From Stentor roeselii (Eukaryota > Ciliophora > Heterotrichea > Heterotrichida > Stentoridae): DNA of 64,000 nt. The notes beneath the pieces are model-generated. The model had not been told where the DNA came from. It saw nothing but the letters and a program-made list of their open reading frames with translations, and searched no databases. This document shows positions 30,592 to 43,000 of the stretch, piece after piece (the first letter of the stretch is position 1; every line of letters begins with the position of its first letter). Position numbers and translations under genes: made by a program. Location of the stretch: assembly GCA_006503475.1 (NCBI GenBank), contig RSEH01000086.1, forward strand, positions 62,001 through 126,000. The letters run 5' to 3'.

Positions 30592-32016
30592 ATGAATGAA
30601 AGCTTTCTTAGTAAAAAAAATAGACTTGAACGGGAACCTGTGAAAGAAATGCGAAATTTTCATGATCAGAGAACTGAAAAAGTGTTTTCTGGAAGTTTTA
30701 ACTTTGAAAGAAAGAAAAACTTGAAACTTGCACCTTCTGAAACTGTTTTTCAAGAAAATTTGAAGGACAAGTTTGAACTTGTGAAGAAAGTTAAAAAAGT
30801 TTCTAAGGAGATTATTGGTTTGAAAGATGGAAGAAGGATTCCTTTGTTGGACTTGGGGGATATTGCTGTTAGTGGAAGAGGTTGCACTTCTACTAGGTCT
30901 TATTTGACTAGTTATCAGAGTAGGGGAAAAAAAAGGGTAACTACTGCAGAGAGAAAAAATCATGAACCTGCTGTTTTTCTATGGGCTAGCAGTTTTATTA
31001 TGGATGGAGATTTAAAAAGAAATCTACACTGTGGCGTCGCATTTTGTGAATTAATAAACGCTCTGGAAGGTAAAAAATCCTTAAAAGGTTTCATAAAACC
31101 AGCTAAAAGTCTCTCAGCTGCAAAATTCAATTTGCATAAACTAGAAGATTATTTGAAATCCAAGTCATTTCATTCAAATTTTTTAAACATCTCTGAAATT
31201 CTAAGTGGAAGCGAAATTTATACAACAGGTTTATTAGAAGATATAAAATCCTTTTACGATCAAGCGAAAAAAACCACAGAAACTTTAGTTTTAACTAAAA
31301 ATTGCTCAAAACTGAAAAAATTTTTAGAATCTCTGGGATTTTCATTTGAATTTTCAGTAAATCCGGAGAATTTCGGGCAATTTCTTCAAGATTTTATTAA
31401 AAAATTATTCAAAGTTGACATTTCCAGTACTTCTTCAGACTCATCAATTCAAAAATTAGAAAAAGCTCTTCAAATAGTCTCTTCTCTCTGTCCTGACCTG
31501 GGAAAGAAGTACTTAAAACGTGTGGATCAGATATTGTTGAATTCGAGTCTTCTTTTAACATTTTTGAATGATTTAACTGACTTTTCTTATCATTTTTCTC
31601 CTTTTTGTGACCAAAATTCAGTTGTTGCTTGGCTTAAGTCTTTGGATTTGATTGGAAATATGGATGGAATATATCAAATCATCCCCATGTGCAAGACAGG
31701 ACAGTTTTTTTGGGATTTGATTGAAAGGGTTTCAGGATTGACTGAAGGGAGAAGGGAGGAAAGGGTAGTTAGGAGAATTGCTAGCTTGCAAAAGGTTTTT
31801 GATGTGCTTTTTGATTTAAGGCTTGTTGAAAATTTAAATGAAAATGTAATTATTCAGGTTTCTAAAGGTGATGTTCAAACGATTTCTAATGTTTTAAGTC
31901 TCATTAAAGAAAAATGTGTCAAATTTTCCAATGTCAAAAACCAGCCGCAAGAGTTTAATAAGAAGAAGAAGTATTTTCGCTCAGTTACGCCACCAAAGTC
32001 AATTTTAATAATATAG
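30592..32016 (+). CDS. Calponin-homology-like protein (two CH-like domains), tentative
   Basis: 474 residues. A basic N-terminal 120 residues precedes a segment resembling a CH domain (about 127-222): FLWASSFIMDGDLKR, then CGVAFCELINALEG, then a helix and ILSGSEIYTTGLLEDIKSFY. A second similar arrangement lies near 345-445 (VVAWLKSLDLIGNMDGIYQI, FFWDLIERVSG, and a helix followed by GDVQTISNVLSLI). CH domains bind actin, or microtubules in ciliary proteins. The match is by pattern only, so the fold needs confirmation. Confidence 0.55.
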   Translation: MNESFLSKKNRLEREPVKEMRNFHDQRTEKVFSGSFNFERKKNLKLAPSETVFQENLKDKFELVKKVKKVSKEIIGLKDGRRIPLLDLGDIAVSGRGCTSTRSYLTSYQSRGKKRVTTAERKNHEPAVFLWASSFIMDGDLKRNLHCGVAFCELINALEGKKSLKGFIKPAKSLSAAKFNLHKLEDYLKSKSFHSNFLNISEILSGSEIYTTGLLEDIKSFYDQAKKTTETLVLTKNCSKLKKFLESLGFSFEFSVNPENFGQFLQDFIKKLFKVDISSTSSDSSIQKLEKALQIVSSLCPDLGKKYLKRVDQILLNSSLLLTFLNDLTDFSYHFSPFCDQNSVVAWLKSLDLIGNMDGIYQIIPMCKTGQFFWDLIERVSGLTEGRREERVVRRIASLQKVFDVLFDLRLVENLNENVIIQVSKGDVQTISNVLSLIKEKCVKFSNVKNQPQEFNKKKKYFRSVTPPKSILII

Positions 32017-32158
32017 CTTATTGGGAACTAATATATGTTTAATGGTCTTAATAATAAAAAAATGATACAATAAAGATGAAATAATATTCCTCTTCAGAGC
32101 AAAAATTTCAAATCACTCTAAACTCCTTAATCCCTAATCTAAAAAATCATCAAAATAA

Positions 32159-34036
32159 ATGCTGAAATCATTTCTCACTTTACTTCTGTTTTACACCCAC
32201 CAAACCCATTCAATTCCCGATAGCATCTATGAAGAAGCCGAATCCAAACTAAAATCCTATTCCTCTCTTCAAGACCTATTAGAAATCGAGGACCTTCTCG
32301 AAGACTCACGAAGACCAGGGCCAAAAGCCTTCGACACTCTTTTCGAGATATATTTTTTCGGTGATCCTTCAAAATCAATATCCCGAAACCACACAAAAGC
32401 AGTGACCTTCCTGAACAAAGGTCTAAAATACCGAAGTTCAAAAGCAGTCTTCGCCGCAGCAGTTATTTTTCAACAAATTCTTCTTACAGACGATTTTCTA
32501 GAATTCGAATCGAATCTAGAAATCCCCAAATTCGAGACTAAAGGACTCAAAAGTCGCCATGACGGCCACGACTTGTTAGAAGTTTCATATTTCGCTTCTG
32601 TTTATGAATGTCTTCTGCTGAAGGACGTTGAGGTTCCTGAAATGTTGAGACCTCGTCTTGAAGACTTCCATTTGAAGAAAAATGATGAAGAGGATGATTT
32701 GGAAGACTATGAATTTCGTGATAATGTTCAATGGGAAATGATTTATCCTGTCATGGAATTAAAAAATTGTGGATTTGATCGATCTTTAACGTATTCTGCG
32801 ATTTCTCAAGCTTTTTATGCAAGGGATTTTATTGAAGATCTTGGAAGACCTCCTCATGAAATCACTTTAGATAGTTTGGATTCTGAATTGAGTTATGGCA
32901 ACGATTCTCAAGAGATGCTCACGAAAGTTGATAAGATTTATTCAAGTTATAAATACTCTAAAGGAATTGAAAATCTGGGGCAAGAGTATCTTCATGGGAA
33001 TAATTTACTTGGCATTGAACCTAATTATGAAGAAGCTTTGAATTACTTTTCGAAATCTGTTGATCTTGGAAATCCTGCAGCTACTGCTAATCTTGGGAAG
33101 ATGTATTTGAAGGGCCTTGGAGTAGACCAAAACACGACAAAAGGGATGGAATATCTGGAACAAGCAGCAGAGGCAGGTTCACTTGATGCTCTTCGTCAGT
33201 TATCAGTGGTATACCAACGAGGCGAGGTAGTTCCACGAAACAAGACAAAAGCCTTCGACTATGCTAAAAAAGCAGCAGATAAAGGAGACGTGCAAAGCCT
33301 TAACAACATTGGAGTGTATTATTTAGAAGGGATTGGAGTAGAAGCAGACCCAGTTCTTGGAGTCGCTTATATTGAAAGGGCATCTGACCTAGGCAGTCCA
33401 GCAGCGATGTATAATCTTGCCACAATTTACTTTAATGGTGACCACCGCGAAATCGACTTAGAACTCGCTTTCGAGCTCTCATTAAAAGTGATCCACTCAG
33501 CACAGCAAGACGGTTACATGGAAAAAGCCTATGAAAGATACAAAACAAAAGACTTCGAAGGTGCATTCCTTTACTTTCTATTCGCCGAGAGTTTAGGTTA
33601 CATAGAGGCAAGCAAGTCAATCGCCTATCTTCTAGAAAAAGACTTAAAAACCTTTACCTGCAATTCAGGAATGTTTTATTGTCTCGGCCGTCATCTTTTC
33701 CGAGGTGTCTTAAAAATGGACTCTTTTTCCTACGTTCACCTCGCAGACCTGATGTACTACGGCAAATACGGCCACCCTTCAGACTATTCAAACGCCCTTC
33801 TCTTTTACTCCCTTTCACCCAATTCAGGAGAAAGTTTATTCCACATGGCTTACATGCTTGAAAACGGCCTGGGAACTGAAAAAGACGAGGAAAGAGCCCT
33901 AAAGTTGTATAATAAAATCATTGAATTAAGCCAATCAAGACAAATCGACTCTTTTGCTAAGTTTCCAGCTGGTCTTTCTAAGTTTTTCTTACTTTTCAAA
34001 CAGTTCCTCGTTAACACCCTGGGAATCAACTTTTAA
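32159..34036 (+). CDS. SEL1L: SEL1L/HRD3 homologue, ER-associated degradation
   Basis: 625 residues. A cleavable signal peptide (LKSFLTLLLFYTHQTHS) precedes an acidic linker and a run of Sel1-like repeats from about residue 255: AATANLGKMYLKGLGV, ALRQLSVVYQRGEVV, SLNNIGVYYLEGIGV, AMYNLATIYFNGD. The C-terminal part (YVHLADLMYYGKYG, then LFHMAYMLENGLGTEKDEERAL) closely matches the C-terminal repeats of animal SEL1L and yeast Hrd3. Those proteins sit in the ER lumen and membrane, hand misfolded proteins to the HRD1 ubiquitin ligase and stabilise it. A clear C-terminal transmembrane anchor is not obvious; a weak hydrophobic stretch (FFLLFKQFLVNTLG) ends the protein. Confidence 0.85.
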   Translation: MLKSFLTLLLFYTHQTHSIPDSIYEEAESKLKSYSSLQDLLEIEDLLEDSRRPGPKAFDTLFEIYFFGDPSKSISRNHTKAVTFLNKGLKYRSSKAVFAAAVIFQQILLTDDFLEFESNLEIPKFETKGLKSRHDGHDLLEVSYFASVYECLLLKDVEVPEMLRPRLEDFHLKKNDEEDDLEDYEFRDNVQWEMIYPVMELKNCGFDRSLTYSAISQAFYARDFIEDLGRPPHEITLDSLDSELSYGNDSQEMLTKVDKIYSSYKYSKGIENLGQEYLHGNNLLGIEPNYEEALNYFSKSVDLGNPAATANLGKMYLKGLGVDQNTTKGMEYLEQAAEAGSLDALRQLSVVYQRGEVVPRNKTKAFDYAKKAADKGDVQSLNNIGVYYLEGIGVEADPVLGVAYIERASDLGSPAAMYNLATIYFNGDHREIDLELAFELSLKVIHSAQQDGYMEKAYERYKTKDFEGAFLYFLFAESLGYIEASKSIAYLLEKDLKTFTCNSGMFYCLGRHLFRGVLKMDSFSYVHLADLMYYGKYGHPSDYSNALLFYSLSPNSGESLFHMAYMLENGLGTEKDEERALKLYNKIIELSQSRQIDSFAKFPAGLSKFFLLFKQFLVNTLGINF

Positions 34037-34078
34037 CTCAAGACCTTTCCTGTTGTTTTAAGCATTCTTAACTTAAAA

Positions 34079-34609
34079 ATGATTAAAATGAATAAAATTT
34101 CAGTAAAAAAAAAACAATTCTCTCAAAATTCTCTGGAACCGAAAACAACTTCAAGTTTTTCTCAAAATTTTCAGATTCTTCCAGATCAGAAGTTTCAGGA
34201 AAAGTCGAGTTTTAACTCAGAACTTAAAAAAATCACTGCAAAAGTAGGACCTGTTCTAGAGAAAAACATTTTAAAAGTACAGAATGTTTCAAAAGATGAA
34301 AAAGGACTGCCTTTTAAAAGACGAGCAAGAAGTTCTTCTCCTCCGAAGGAGGATTTGAAGGTTTTGAGCCATAAGTTTAACTTGTTTCCTTGTGGAGCTC
34401 CTGTGGTTCCAGTGGATCTTCATGCGGAAAATAGGATTTTGTATGTTGAGGATGAGGAGTTGAGGAGGATAAAAGAGGATTATTTGAAGTTGTTGGAGTC
34501 TGCGCAGGATACCAAGGCGACTGAAAATGAAGACTATTGGGATGAAGAAGAAGCTTACATCGAGAACATCATTCACAGTCTAAGTTTCGTAAGATTAAAA
34601 CAAGGTTAA
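34079..34609 (+). CDS. Hypothetical basic protein
   Basis: 176 residues with no recognised domain. The N-terminal two thirds are Lys/Ser-rich and probably disordered, including KRRARSSSPPKEDL. The C-terminal third is acidic and helical (LRRIKEDYLKLLESA, ENEDYWDEEEAYIENII). The gene is tightly spaced, 42 bp after SEL1L and 37 bp before NOP56, which supports reality. Confidence 0.6.
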   Translation: MIKMNKISVKKKQFSQNSLEPKTTSSFSQNFQILPDQKFQEKSSFNSELKKITAKVGPVLEKNILKVQNVSKDEKGLPFKRRARSSSPPKEDLKVLSHKFNLFPCGAPVVPVDLHAENRILYVEDEELRRIKEDYLKLLESAQDTKATENEDYWDEEEAYIENIIHSLSFVRLKQG

Positions 34610-34646
34610 GTTCTGGCCTGTTTTAATAGCTAGCATCATTCAATAA

Positions 34647-36326
34647 ATGGCAACCTATTACTTGTTCGAAACAGCCACCGGATACTCTCTATTCGAGGGC
34701 AAGACCATCGAAGAAATAGGCGGCCTGTTAGAATCAGTTCAGTCCTCCATCACATCTTACAAAAGATTTAAAAAAGTTGTCCAGCTAGTCGCATTCCTTC
34801 CATTCACTTCTTCAGACCAAGCCCTAGAAAACATGAGAGAAATAAGTTCTGGGAAGTGCTCAAAGGACCTCAAAGCCTTCTTGAAAGGAAAAATGCCGAG
34901 TCTCACCAAGTCTAAGTACAAGTTGGCCGTGGAAGACTCGCGTCTTCCTGCATCTCTTAATGAGGTCTTTCCTAATCTCTCTCTTCTGAAAAATGAAATC
35001 ACTTCTGAGATCTTTCGTGGAATAAGGCAACATTTTAGTCAACTTGTGGAAGGCTTTGATATTAAACATTTGTCAAGAGGACAATTGGGACTTGCACATG
35101 CTTATTCACGGTCTAAAGTTATGACTGATATTAAGAGATATGATAAACATATTATTCATGCTATTTCTTTGATTGATCAGCTGGATAAAGATATTAATAC
35201 CTTCGCTATGAGACTTAAGGAATGGTATTCTTGGCATTTTCCGGAACTTTGGGGAATTGTTAATGATAACTTGCTTTTTGCTAAAGCTGTGAAAGTTATT
35301 AGGAATAAGGGTGACATGGACGACTCAACCCTCTCAAACCTCTCAAAAGTTCTAGAAAACGAAGAAATTTCCCAAGAAATCGCAGCAGCCTCTAAGATTT
35401 CAATGGGTGGAGACTTATCCGAGTTAGACTCCCTTCAAATTTCTTTATTCACCGACAAAGTGATCAGTTTGTCTCTTTACCGAATCGAGCTTGCCGAGTA
35501 CCTCCGTTCAAAAATGGATGAAGTGGCTCCAAACCTTGCAGCTTTGATCGGTGAAATCGTCGGTGCTCGTCTTATAAGTCAAGCGGGAGGACTCAGCAAT
35601 CTTGCGAAGTACCCGGCGAGTACTGTGCAAATTTTAGGAGCGGAAAAAGCTTTGTTTCGCGCACTTAAGACTCGGGGAAATACTCCAAAATATGGAATTT
35701 TGTATCATTCGTCGTTTATTGGAAGGGCAGGTGCTAATGATAAGGGAAGGATTTCAAGGTTTTTAGCGAATAAATGCTCGCTTGCTAGCAGAATTGATAT
35801 GTTTTACCCCGTTGTAAGAGTTATTTAGCCTACTAGTGCCTTTGGAAAGAGAATGAATCAGCAGGTGGAGGAAAGGCTTAAGTATTTTGTTAATGGAGAG
35901 CGAGGACCTAGCAATGAAGACGTAATGCATGAAGTCCTTGAACAACTTCAGCTAGAAAGTGGAAAACAAGTCAAAAGAAAAAAACACGAAAAAAACGACT
36001 CAAGTGAATCTGAAGAACAAAAACCCAAAAAATCTGTGAAAAAGTCTAAAGTCGACTCTTCAGAAGAATCAGAAGTCCCAGTCAAGAAACCCAAGAAGAA
36101 AAAAGTTGTCAGTTCAGAGTCAGAAGAGCCGAAAATCAAGAAAAAAAAAACTAAAAAGGTAGAAAGTTCCGCATCTGAATCCGAAGTGAAAAAGAAAAAG
36201 AAAAGCAGAAAAGTGTCAGAAAGCGAAGAAGAAGTCGTCAAAAGGAAAGACAGGAAAAAAAGCAAAGAAGTTAGCAGTGGCGATGAAGTTAAAAAGAAGA
36301 AATCAAAAAGAAAGGATTCTAGATAG
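34647..36326 (+). CDS. NOP56: NOP56, box C/D snoRNP core protein
   Basis: The exons are 34647-35813 and 35829-36326, giving 554 residues. The N-terminus (YYLFETATGYSLFEG) is the NOP5NT domain; a coiled coil and the Nop domain follow, with the hallmark stretches LAALIGEIVGARLISQAG, LAKYPASTVQILGAEKALF and RGNTPKYGILYHSSFIG. Splicing a 15-nt intron restores the family sequence FYPVPTSAFGKRMNQQVEERL. The tail has typical Lys-rich and SSESEE repeats (low complexity, nucleolar). NOP56 pairs with NOP58, fibrillarin and Snu13 to direct 2'-O-methylation and rRNA processing. It is distinguished from NOP58 by its start and by the HFPELWGIV...LLFAKAVK region. Confidence 0.96.
35814..35828 (+). other. 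15-nt intron in NOP56
   Basis: GTAAGAGTTATTTAG: phase 0. Conserved NOP56 protein sequence on both sides proves the splice. Left in place, it ends the frame with TAG at the 3' splice site itself. Confidence 0.95.
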
Positions 36327-36367
36327 TTAACACCCTCTTCTGCAAAGAATAAAAATTCTTATAATTT

Positions 36368-37030
36368 ATGAATTTACCACCACTCGTTGACCCCAAAGAC
36401 CTAGGTGTTGAGAACCAGGATAAATTCGTAAAATGTAGAGTTCTGTCAGGTGCAAACATGTTCCCATCGCTCTTCATCACGTCAATCGAGCAGCTGATAA
36501 TAAAAAAATGCTTCAACTTCGCATTCGAGGTCTTCTTCGGCGTGATGTTCGAGATAAGCGAAACCCTTCAAGTGACTTCAATCGATTCCTCAAAGTTATC
36601 AATAGCCGAGTTCACCTGCACAATGCAAACTCAAAAGTTATCTTCTTTCCGTTCCCTTCAACAGAATCCAGACTTTTACCCAGTGATAAACGAAATCGGA
36701 AGCTACTTCGACATGAGCCTCGACCATCGAACTTTGACTTCAATTCAAGAAATCTTTAAAACAGTTCGAGTGAATTTGATCCTTTCAGAAGACGTTGAAG
36801 AAAAATGGGACCCGAACAATGAAATGTTTTATGCAAATCTTTTAGTACTTAAAAAAGACGGAAAATATTTATTGATGCTTGAAGTTCCTGACTTTATGGA
36901 TGAAGAAGCTCTTTTACTTGAGGAAAAAATGAGAAGGGAAAGACTTGAATATGAAGAAAGAATGAGAAGGGAAAGGAAAGAAAGGAAAAAAGCTGAAAAA
37001 GAAGCAAAAAGACTTGCTGAGGAAAATTTG
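36368..37030 (+). other. N-terminal domain and charged helix of the giant protein
   Basis: Residues 1-221. The first ~180 have mixed hydrophobic/polar composition with short strands and helices (MFPSLFITSIEQLIIKKCF, FYANLLVLKKDGKYLLMLEV) and look like a folded domain of unknown family. From about 181 the sequence becomes a highly charged Arg/Lys/Glu helix (MRRERKERKKAEKEAKRLAE) that runs directly into repeat unit 1. Confidence 0.7.
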
Positions 37031-40000
37031 ATGAGGGAAGAAGAAATTAGGACTTTTGCTATTAATCGATTTGCAAGGGATTTAAACGCTGAATGTAATT
37101 TTTATATGGAAAAAAATGACTCGGCTTTTAAGGATTTTATGAAAAATCAGGAAAAAGTTAGAAGGATTCAGGAACAGTTCATGAGAAATGAAGAGATCTG
37201 GATGAGGGAACTCATTAAAAAAGAGATTAAAAGAGAACAGACTGAAGAAAATTATTTGAAAAATGAGGAAAAAGTTACAAGGTTTTTTGTTCATAAAGCA
37301 AATAAAAAAATCCTTAAAGAATCTGCAGCTTTCGCTAATGAAGACCGACTTTCTCTAAAATGGGAAAAAATCTACCAAAAAATCAGTCATGACTCTAAAG
37401 ACTCTCTAGAATTCGAGGAAAATTCAAAAAAATCCTTCGAAAAATCAGAAAAAAATCAAGAAAAATCCTTTGAAAACTATCTTCAAAAAAGTGAAAAAAC
37501 TTTAAATTCCTTTTTAAAGTCACAGATAAAAAATTCATCAAAAATTTCAAGAAATCTAAAAAAAATCGAAAAATCTCTAAAAAAATTCATATCTGGTGAA
37601 AAAAGAGTAGAAAAAAAATCAAGAAAAAATTTAAGGATTCTTGAAGCGATTACTTTAAACTTCACCGAAGAACACGAGTTTCTTTTGCAAGTCGCTTTAA
37701 AATTCTTGAAAAAAGGAGAACATCAAACTTTAAGCTTTTCTCGGAAATTGAAACATTTCTCTGATGACCAAGGAGAAATTTGCAAAAAGAATGAAAAATT
37801 AATGATCAGGTTTAATAAACAACAAAGTAAAGTTGAAGTCAGAACTTCAAGAAGGTTAAAGGCTCTTGATACTTATTTTAAAGACTTTTTCAGTAGTTTG
37901 AATGGACTTTGCTTACAAGTCTTTAAAGCTTTGCATGAAGAGGACAGGGCAAGTTTTCAGTTTCTTGAAGATGAAAATCGATTTGGCTTGTTGGGAATTG
38001 AAAAACTTTCTGGCGAAGATGAACATCAAATTAACTTTAAAATTGAAGAAAATAAAAAAATTGAATTGCAAATTGATTTTTTACAGAAAGAATTTGATTT
38101 AAACTTGAAGTTTTACAAAAGAGAAATTAAGATTGTTGGTAAATCTCAGAAAAATCTTGAAATTTCAGATGGAGAAAGAAAGGATTTTGAAGATGAAGAA
38201 AAGAAATTGGCTGAACTGGAAAATAATCACTTAATGAAAAATGAAGAAGAATTAAAAGATTTTCTTGAATTTCAGGAAAATTTCAGGAAAAATAACCAAA
38301 ATTCAATGAAAAAGGAGAAAAAAAAAATATTGCAACATGTTTTTTTAGTTAAAAGTCTTGCATCAGGAATAACGTCTTTTTTAATCGAAAATGAAAAAAT
38401 TGTTAAAAAATTTAACTCTGGTGAAAATCATTTAATTTTTAATTCTTTTGAACAGTTAGAGTCTAATGAAAACTTTAGGAAAAAATTTGATTTTAGTGAA
38501 AGATGTCTTCTTGAGAGACAGAGAGAATCTATGGAAGAAGAAAAGATTTTCATTGAAAAAATTGTTCAACTAGTGGATGAAAATAATGGAGAAAGTTTAA
38601 AAACTCTTGAAAATGAAGAAAATTTAAGGAATTTTTTTGATCGCTTTCAAAATGATTTAATTTTTAGCACTTTATCTATCCTTGACCAAGAAGAAAAGCT
38701 TCTTAATTCTTATCAAGAAACTCTTCGAACATTAGAGAATCGAGAAATAAGAAGTCTTTTTAAAAGTGATGATGAAAGAAAATTTTATTTGAAAAAAGAG
38801 GAAAAAAATCAAAGAAACTCTAATCATGCCTTAAAAAAAGAAGACATTTTTAGACTTGAGTTTTCAAAGATTGAGCTGAAATCACTAAATCAATTTGAAA
38901 AAAACCTCGAAAATGAAGAAAAAATAAGAATTAAATTTGAGACCAATCAACAGCACCTCGTAAAAATATCTCAAAATCATCTTCATGAAAACGACCAAGA
39001 CTTAAAGTCAATTTTATCACATCTAGAAAAAAACCTTCTAAACCTTCTCCAAAACTTAAACATCGAAGACTCTTTCACCATTTCCTTCACTTTGAACCAA
39101 GTCAATCTCGAGTCAATCAATCAATCCAATCTTTCAACCCTCGAAGAAAAAGCCTCATCATTTTTAATCTCGCAACAAGAATCAGAAGTCTGCATCCAAG
39201 AATCTTTAATTTCAGAAGATCAAGAAACTTCCAATTTTTTCTCCTCAGAATCACGAAAAATGCGAAAAACGTTAAAAAATTTATCAAAAGAAGAAAAAAA
39301 TTCTAAAAAAATCTTTAAAATCGAGTCAAATGGAGAAAAATTCAATTCAGCTTTTTTAGAATCTGAAGATGAAAGGGTTAAGAGACATGAAGAAAATATT
39401 CTAGAAGTTAGAAGTCGGGCTATTATTGGACTTGATGACCAAGAGAAGGACTTTTGCCAGTTTTCAAATCTTGAAACAACTTTTAGCTTTATGAAAAATG
39501 AAGAGTTAGATAAAAGTGAGTCTTTTATGAAGAAATTTTGCTCTCAAGTTATGAGTATTTGCTCGACTGAAGCTTGTTCACTTGACTTTGAAGAACAGAG
39601 AAATAAAAAGTTTAATTTAGATGAAAATTCTTTGATTCACTTAAAAACTGAAAGACTTGAACATGAAGATTATCTTATCAGAGACTACAATAAAAAGATT
39701 AGTTCTAGACAAAGAAAATACTTGAAAAAAATAGAAGAAAATGAAAAAAATATGAAAAATTTCTTGAAAAATCAGGAAAAAAATAGAAAAAATGAATATC
39801 GAGGTTTGAGGATTAATGATTCAGATACTTTAAAAAATTTGGAGGTTATATCAAGACTTGAAAATCAAATTTTTGAAAATTTGGAAGCTTCGGATTTAGA
39901 AATTTTTGATTTTAATTCAAAAAAACATCTAATTGAATTAACTCAACAAGAAAATTTATCAATAAATGAAAGATTTTCTTGTGATTTTAACAAAATTCAG

Positions 40001-43000
40001 ATGGGCCTTGAAGTACTTACTAAGGAAGAACTTTCAAAAAATGAGAAAAATGTTAAAAGTTTCTTAAAAATTCAAGAAAATTCTAGAAAAATCACTGAAA
40101 AAGAGATGAAAAATAATGAAAAGTTGATAAAAAATATTGTAAAATATGAGAAAACTTTAAAAAATCAAATTGTTTCAGCTTTAGAAATCGCGGATAATCT
40201 TTTATCCGACTTTTCTTGTAAAGAATCATTTGTGATTAAAAATGAATCTGTTATCTTAGCTAAAGAAGAGGCCAGGTCTGTTAAATTCAACAATTCTGAA
40301 AGAAAATTGATTAAATCTTCAGTCAAATCTTTGGGTTTAGCTGATATTGAAGGATATGAAAATAACAGAATCTTGGATGAAATTAGAAATAGAGAAACTC
40401 GTGAATTAGAAAGAGAAGAAAATATTTGTTTGGAATTTTGTGATAATCAAAAAATCAAAGAAGATTTAGATTTTAGGTTTTTAGCTGATGAAGAAAAATG
40501 TTCCAAAACTTTCCTGACCTCCCAAGAAGTACTAAAATCCTCATATTTAAACTTTTTATCAGAAGAGCACAGTCATCTCATAAACTACTTCAACTCACAG
40601 CGAGGACTTGTTAAATCATTCAAGGCCGACTTAGAAGTCGAAGAAAGAATTCAATTAACTTTTCTAAAAGCACAGAAAAAATCACAAAAAGAGTCAATTT
40701 CAAGTTTTTTCGATTTCGAGTTGATTACCCAAAAATTCCTAAAAAAACAATTAAAATATTCTACAAGAGTCTTTTCTAAAATCACTCTAGAAGAAAATCT
40801 AACAATTCACATAAACCTTTTTGAGTTGAAATTAAGAGAATCTCATATTTTTTCACTAGAAAACAACGAAAATTTCATTGAAAATTTTAATAAAACCTCG
40901 AAAAAACTGCAAAAATCACTTGAAAAAATCATCAAAAAAGAAGAAAATCTTTTTGTAGAATTTTCTGAACTTCAGTTGATGAAAGTCAAACAAACCATCG
41001 AAAATTTATTAGAAAATGAACGAGAACTGAAAAATTTCAATGAAAATCAAGAGGTTTGTGAGAAGTGTTTAGTAAAATCTTTGAAAAAACAAGATGATTT
41101 TTCCTCAAACTTTATAAAAAAAGAGGAGAAAATAAGGAAAAAAGAAATAAGAAAATTTAGAAAAAATGATAAAGAAATTCAAACTTTCTTCAAAATTTCG
41201 AAAACAATAGAAAAAGACCACCTGTCTCAATTAGAAACCTCTGAAGACAACATAAAAAACCACATCATCTCCGAACTTTCCTCACAAAAATCATCTAGAA
41301 CCTCATTAAAAACAGAAGAAAATTCATCAAACCTTCTAAAATCTTTCCAACAATCCTTCTCAAACTCACTAAAATCCTCCTTATCAACAAACGAGTCTCT
41401 AACCCTCCAAAAACAATCAATCGAGTTGAAATCATCTGCATCAACCTCATCAACCCTATCCTTAGAAGACTCCTATCTTAAAAATTTCAACAAAAACCAA
41501 AAAAATCTTTCAACCCTTCAATCCAAAAACTTAAAATCTGAAGAAAAACAACTTCACGTCTACCTTTCACAACAAACCCAAAAACAAAATTTTTCAATAT
41601 TTTCTCTTGAATCTGAAGAAAAGTTCATAATTTACTTCAAAAAATTCGAAGAAAATTTCAAACAATCCAGTTTTGAAATCCTTGAAAAACAAGAAAAAAA
41701 CTCAAAATTTTTTTTCAATAAACAATTCGAGATCTTTAAAAAAAGTGGTCTTGAAATGGAATCTCAAGATAATTTCATGAAAAAATTCTTTTCTGAAGAA
41801 AATTTTTTTGCTTTAAATAACTTCAAGTCGTTAAAAGAAGATGAAAAGTATAACAACTTGATTCAGTCTTTTGAAAAAAAATTAAGTTTTAAGGAAAAGT
41901 CTTTGATGGATAAAGAGGAATCGTCGATTCAGACTTTTTCTCAGAAACAAGAAGAATTTTTTACAAAGTCCATGAATTTGATGGAAGCTGAAGAAAATTA
42001 TGCAAGAAACTTTTTTTGTATTGAAAAAAATCTGGTGAATAAAGGATTTTGTTTGATGGAAGAAGAAGAATATTTTGTTCAGGTTTTTGTTGAAACTGAG
42101 GAAAGTGAAAATTTCTTGGAAATGGAAGGAATGGAAAAAGTTGATATTGAAAGGAAAAATTTTGCCTTGATGCAGAAAAATCTTTCAGAAAAAACTATTT
42201 CATGTCTTTTAAATGAAGAAAAAAATATGAAGGAGTTTAATTTTCATGAAAAACAAGAGAAATTAAAGACCTTTGAAAAAATGGAAGAAGAAAATAATTT
42301 CACCTTTAATTTCAGCCTAAAAGTTTCAGAATTTCTAGAAAAAATCAGGAAAAATTTAGAAGATCATGAAAAAATCATGGAAAATGTTTCAGTTATTCAA
42401 TCAAATCAAGAAAAAGATACTTTTTCTCATCTTCTCAGCCAAGAAAACCAAAGAAAACAACATGAAAAAAAAGAAAAGAAAAACGAAGGAAAATGCATTA
42501 AAAAGATGTTACTTGAAGAAAATTTCAATTCACAGTTTTTTGGAATTGAAACCATTGTCGGAAAATCAGAACTTGACGGAATGAGACAAGCTCATTTATA
42601 TCGAAAAGCTTTTGTCGGCATTCAGGAGCAAGTCAGGATTGAAAGCTTGGCAAGTCTTGAAGAAAATGAAAGATTTTCTAAAGAATTCATTTCTAATGAA
42701 CTTGAAACGGAAAATAAAGAATGTTTTTCACTTGATGATGAGGAAGAGTCTTTAAAACACTTCTTAAAAAAATCAGTTAAACTTGAAAAAAATTGCAGAA
42801 AAATATTGAATCATGAAGAAAAAATCAATTTTTCTATAAAAAAGTTTGAAAAAGGATTTAATCATCAAGAAACTCAAAAAATGTTTTTATTGGAAGAAGA
42901 AAATCTCGCTTTTTTTAAGGAAGAATTGAAAAATGAATCGAAAGTGCAGGTTTCTTTATTTGAGGAAGAAAAATTAACAAGACATTTTCAGATAATTCAA

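Noticed and set aside
35814-35828. NOP56 as a broken gene with a premature stop
   Set aside because: The TAG is the 3' end of a 15-nt GT...AG intron, and the conserved NOP56 sequence resumes precisely after it.
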